Shown here one piece after another: positions 61,848 to 64,000 of a DNA stretch of 64,000 nt. Source of the DNA: Scatophagus argus (taxonomy: Eukaryota; Chordata; Actinopteri; Scatophagidae); contig NC_058504.1 of the NCBI RefSeq assembly GCF_020382885.2, forward strand, positions 10,096,519 to 10,160,518, in the 5' to 3' direction. The notes beneath the pieces are model-generated. The model worked only from the letters and a program-made list of their open reading frames with translations, ran no database searches and was not told the origin of the DNA. A program made the translations under genes and the position numbers. The first letter of the stretch is position 1; every line of letters begins with the position of its first letter.

Positions 61848-64000
61848 ACGTCAGCTGTGAATATGAACATGTGTGTCCTCATTTTGGCATTACTGTTTGT
61901 ATATGTGTATATGTGGGAGGTAGAGAGAGAGAGAGAGGGGCGAGCATGCCTGATTCAGTCAAACCTTCATCAGTTTCCGCTCCTTGTATGGTGATGCACA
62001 CTGTGCTCCTCTCTCCTCCTCCTCCTCCTCCTGCTTTGCTTCTTTATTTGACACTAGAGAGCACTGCCATGGATTTACCAAAAACTAACATTTGAAGCTT
62101 TATTTTACTAATTGAGCATACAAATAAATTCAGTTTGTTTCCTTATGTTTGATCAGTTCTAATTTATTTATTTGATGTGTCTGTTTTTGGTTCTTGCATA
62201 TCTGGTACTGTGTTGTAGACTACAGTAACCCACCTGTATGGACACTGTAGCTTTGGTAGATAAATTTGGAGTTGTAACTATAATTGTTTCTTCTGTACGT
62301 CCTGGCTGCAAAGAGATCTTTTTCTCTTTTTCTTTCTCTTGTTGTGTGAGTGATTGGGAGAAAATGTACAATCCTCGTTCTATGTATAAATACAGTGTAA
62401 ACTTTAGCAGACGTTAATGTAAAACTTGTGAAATATTAATATATAATGTGAAATATTTGCCATATAAGATTGGTGATGCAGTGAATATACTAGCAGGCAA
62501 GTATTTGTACCATTGACATCCTCATCTGCTTTCCTTTAACCGGCAGATTATGTTAAAAATGAGTGACTAATGTAGCACAGCTAATAAGCTACAATAGCTT
62601 CATTCATTTTGGATTATCAGTCCTCTCACTGGTAACACCGCTTGCTGTCAGTCAACAGTGTGAATTTGTGGGTCAGAATTCAACAGTGAGCAATAATTTC
62701 CGTGGAAATCCACAGGAAATGCTGCCATGTTTTTAACCCTTGTATAACCGCCAAATTTAAGTTTCCAGCAGACAGTCTTTACTTGCTGAGTTCTGTTTCG
62801 GAATCATAACAAAAGAGGATATTTTATACTAAAAACGCTAAATTTTCAGGGTACCTACTTGATGGTCAAACTCAGATCGCTTAATTCTCGTATTAGCTTA
62901 AAAAAACATAGGACAGTGGGTTTTGTTCCCCGTTAATTCTACACTAAAATTGCTTTGAGCGATGGTGTCTTTGTGGTCAGTATGTACAGGGGGAACAGTT
63001 GAAGAGATCATTAATTCCTTCAAAGTAGATATTGGCATGTGAATATTGTTTTACGACAGACTTGTGAAAATGTGAACGTATGTTTTAAAAGCTTGCTGAG
63101 CTGTCTTTCAGTGACTTTTAAGATTATTTCAGCTGAAACTTTTTGACACGTTTTTGTTAACTCTGGAGTGATTTTTACGTTTTATTTTAAGGTTTAGAGC
63201 TTTAGAGTTTTGTTTACTCAGTCAGGGAGGGGTGGACTGTTAACTAAACTGACTCAATGCCATCACCATTCATTTACCCTCCTGACACCCTCTGGCACAC
63301 ATATATACATACATACACACACACTCTCAGCTGCCTTCATATCTCTGGGATCTTTCGGCAGTGAGATGGGATTGCCGGACTGTAGGCAGAAGCTCACTGT
63401 GTATTTGTTGCCTTGTTTTGGACACTTTGATGTGAAAGTATCTGTGTTGTGTTTGCAGCTAGAATTAAAGGCTTGCTCTTAATTTAATTGCTGTCTCTCT
63501 TTTGGATTCATTTATCCCTGAGCGCCTTTGAGTCTGAGAAGTCTGGCAGTGTGCTTTCTGTATTACAAGTCACGATGTTCACTCGGGTCAGCTGTGTGCA
63601 CGCAGTTTTTTGTTTTTTTTTTACTGCTGCCACACAATTAAGTCTAAATGAGTGCCATGGTCCAATGAAGAGAGCCTCAAAGTGTTCAAGTGGAATATCT
63701 TGGTTTAATCACATAAGTATTTCCTCAATTACCAAAGTCCCTCTCCCTTTGCCTCTCGGTCATGGAGACATTGTCGAGAAGGTGGTGGGAGCTTTAAAGG
63801 AGCAGACTTGGTTCAAAGAAAGTCAGTTGAAGAGTTGCCATTTCCAAACTTAGAGCACTTTATTTCATGATGTAACTGCTCCTCAAGCGCAAGAAAGATT
63901 GTGTGGACCACAAGTCCGACTTTGAACAAGCAAGTGTCCCCTTTTACTTCCCAAAAAGACAGAGTTTGGAAAGGCAAGGATTTAGAGAGCTAAGCCCCCA
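61373..64000. other. Sequence downstream of cenpf, no gene recognised
   Basis: 2.6 kb of AT-rich DNA with a (GT)n tract, a short (CTC)n run near 62012 and a CA run near 63310. The longest open frame (63488-63853, plus, 121 codons) has no recognisable domain. AATTAAA near 63465 may be a weak polyadenylation signal. Confidence 0.5.
61806..61846. repeat. (GT)n microsatellite
   Basis: About 20 GT units downstream of cenpf. Confidence 0.95.

Overview
The window is nuclear DNA of a teleost fish, most likely a percomorph. It has short exons with GT/AG introns, large amounts of AT-rich non-coding DNA, many CA/GT microsatellites, and several dispersed repeats that I associate with perch-like fish. 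The species assignment is inference. No prokaryotic, viral or CRISPR feature was seen.

Six protein-coding genes can be read exon by exon, all with consistent splice phase. From left to right they are: nudt22 (minus strand, 3' end cut off by the left edge), dnajc4 (plus), vegfb (plus), stx5 (plus), rd3 (minus) and cenpf (plus). Summed exons give 238 aa for DNAJC4, 271 aa for VEGFB, 301 aa for STX5, 223 aa for RD3 and 1673 aa for CENPF. Products were named by remembered similarity to vertebrate proteins, not by a database search.

Layout: 1-1.4 kb nudt22; 1.4-4.5 kb divergent upstream region shared with dnajc4; 4.5-7.3 kb dnajc4; 7.3-11 kb repeat-rich spacer with a dead mariner/IS630-type transposase and a CpG-richer vegfb leader; 11-19.5 kb vegfb; 19.5-28.4 kb long vegfb 3' UTR and/or intergenic DNA with a palindromic transposon relic; 28.4-34.7 kb stx5; 34.7-37.2 kb spacer; 37.2-39 kb rd3; 39-42 kb spacer; 42-60.3 kb cenpf; 60.3-64 kb downstream sequence with no recognised gene.

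The genes do not form one pathway: a UDP-glucose Nudix hydrolase, a membrane J-protein, a secreted growth factor, a Golgi SNARE, a photoreceptor guanylate-cyclase regulator and a mitotic kinetochore protein. The left four match a conserved block (human 11q12-q13) and the right two match genes on human 1q32-q41, so a synteny junction lies between stx5 and rd3. The most interesting points are a CENPF about half the human length without a C-terminal CaaX box, a Pro-rich microsatellite-encoded linker in VEGFB, a Ser-rich insertion in NUDT22, and stx5 sequence that seems to exclude the usual long isoform. I saw no clear previously undescribed system.
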